Position numbers and translations under genes: made by a program. A DNA stretch of 5,042 nt from an uncultured bacterium (GTDB taxonomy: Bacteria > Methylomirabilota > Methylomirabilia > Rokubacteriales > CSP1-6), in assembly GCA_946479205.1 (NCBI GenBank), contig CAMLFJ010000290.1:1-5042 (forward strand), given 5' to 3'. Shown here in pieces: positions 4,956 to 5,042 of this stretch (position 1 is the first letter of the stretch; each line of letters begins with the position of its first letter). The notes beneath the pieces are model-generated. The model searched no databases. It worked only from the letters and a program-made list of their open reading frames with translations, and had not been told where the DNA came from.

Positions 4956-5042
4956 GCCGAAGTGGCGGAATTGGCAGACGCGCATGATTCAGGGTCATGT
5001 GCCCGCAAGGGTGTGGGGGTTCGAGTCCCCCCTTCGGCACCA
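4956..5042 (+). tRNA. tRNA-Leu, anticodon CAG
   Basis: This complete 87-base class II tRNA decodes CUG leucine codons. The acceptor arm GCCGAAG (4956-4962) pairs perfectly with CTTCGGC (5032-5038), followed by discriminator A and an encoded CCA ending at the last base of the window. The anticodon stem CATGA/TCATG (4983-4987 with 4995-4999) encloses loop TTCAGGG, giving CAG at 4990-4992. A long variable arm (TGCCCGCAAGGGTG) and a T arm GGGGG-TTCGAGT-CCCCC are present. The long variable arm and discriminator A are typical of tRNA-Leu. CUG is expected to be a major codon in such a GC-rich genome. Confidence 0.97.

Noticed and set aside
4878..4985. Extension of the smpB frame back into the tRNA gene
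   Set aside because: This stretch is antisense to tRNA-Leu and unrelated to any SmpB N-terminus. Only the possible start at 4922 is worth noting.
4956..5042. tRNA-Leu and tmRNA genes as integration sites for a mobile island
   Set aside because: Both gene types are common attachment sites, but no integrase, duplicated 3' end or foreign-looking composition is visible in the window.

Overview
The window is about 5 kb of GC-rich, gene-dense bacterial chromosome. It holds five protein genes (one cut by the left edge), a complete tmRNA gene and a complete tRNA-Leu gene. I see no insertion sequence, phage gene, CRISPR array or origin. The mix of a molybdenum hydroxylase of the CoxL form II type, a lipoprotein ending in a CxxCH motif, an outer-membrane barrel and very high GC suggests a Gram-negative soil or sediment bacterium. 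Candidatus Rokubacteria/Methylomirabilota or a deltaproteobacterial lineage would fit. That placement is an impression from gene content and composition, not a demonstrated assignment.

Left part (1-1712, + strand): the C-terminal three quarters of the large, molybdopterin-binding subunit of a xanthine dehydrogenase/CO dehydrogenase family enzyme. It meets a minus-strand gene tail to tail, and the two stop codons share a single CTAG palindrome.

Centre (1709-3982): a small regulatory unit. A TetR-family repressor (minus strand) overlaps by one base with a small outer-membrane beta-barrel gene that may be a PagL-like lipid A deacylase. Divergent from the repressor is a gene for a TPR-like lipoprotein whose last residues form a CxxCH motif. 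A near-consensus promoter for the lipoprotein gene carries a 13-bp inverted repeat in its spacer and -10 region, directly against the repressor's start codon. This is the layout expected when one TetR protein represses both the divergent gene and its own operon. I infer a three-gene envelope-associated regulon: repressor, barrel and lipoprotein.

Right part (4002-5042): a ribosome-rescue module. smpB and the tmRNA gene ssrA lie on the minus strand with only two bases between the smpB stop codon and the mature tmRNA 5' end. The predicted proteolysis tag is ADNQLALAA. A perfect 14-bp GC hairpin between ssrA and the convergent lipoprotein gene is the likely shared terminator. Divergent from smpB is tRNA-Leu(CAG), with its own promoter and an encoded CCA; it ends at the last base of the window.

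The parts most worth following up are the TetR/barrel/CxxCH-lipoprotein unit, which I do not recognise as a described system, and the tight smpB-ssrA junction.
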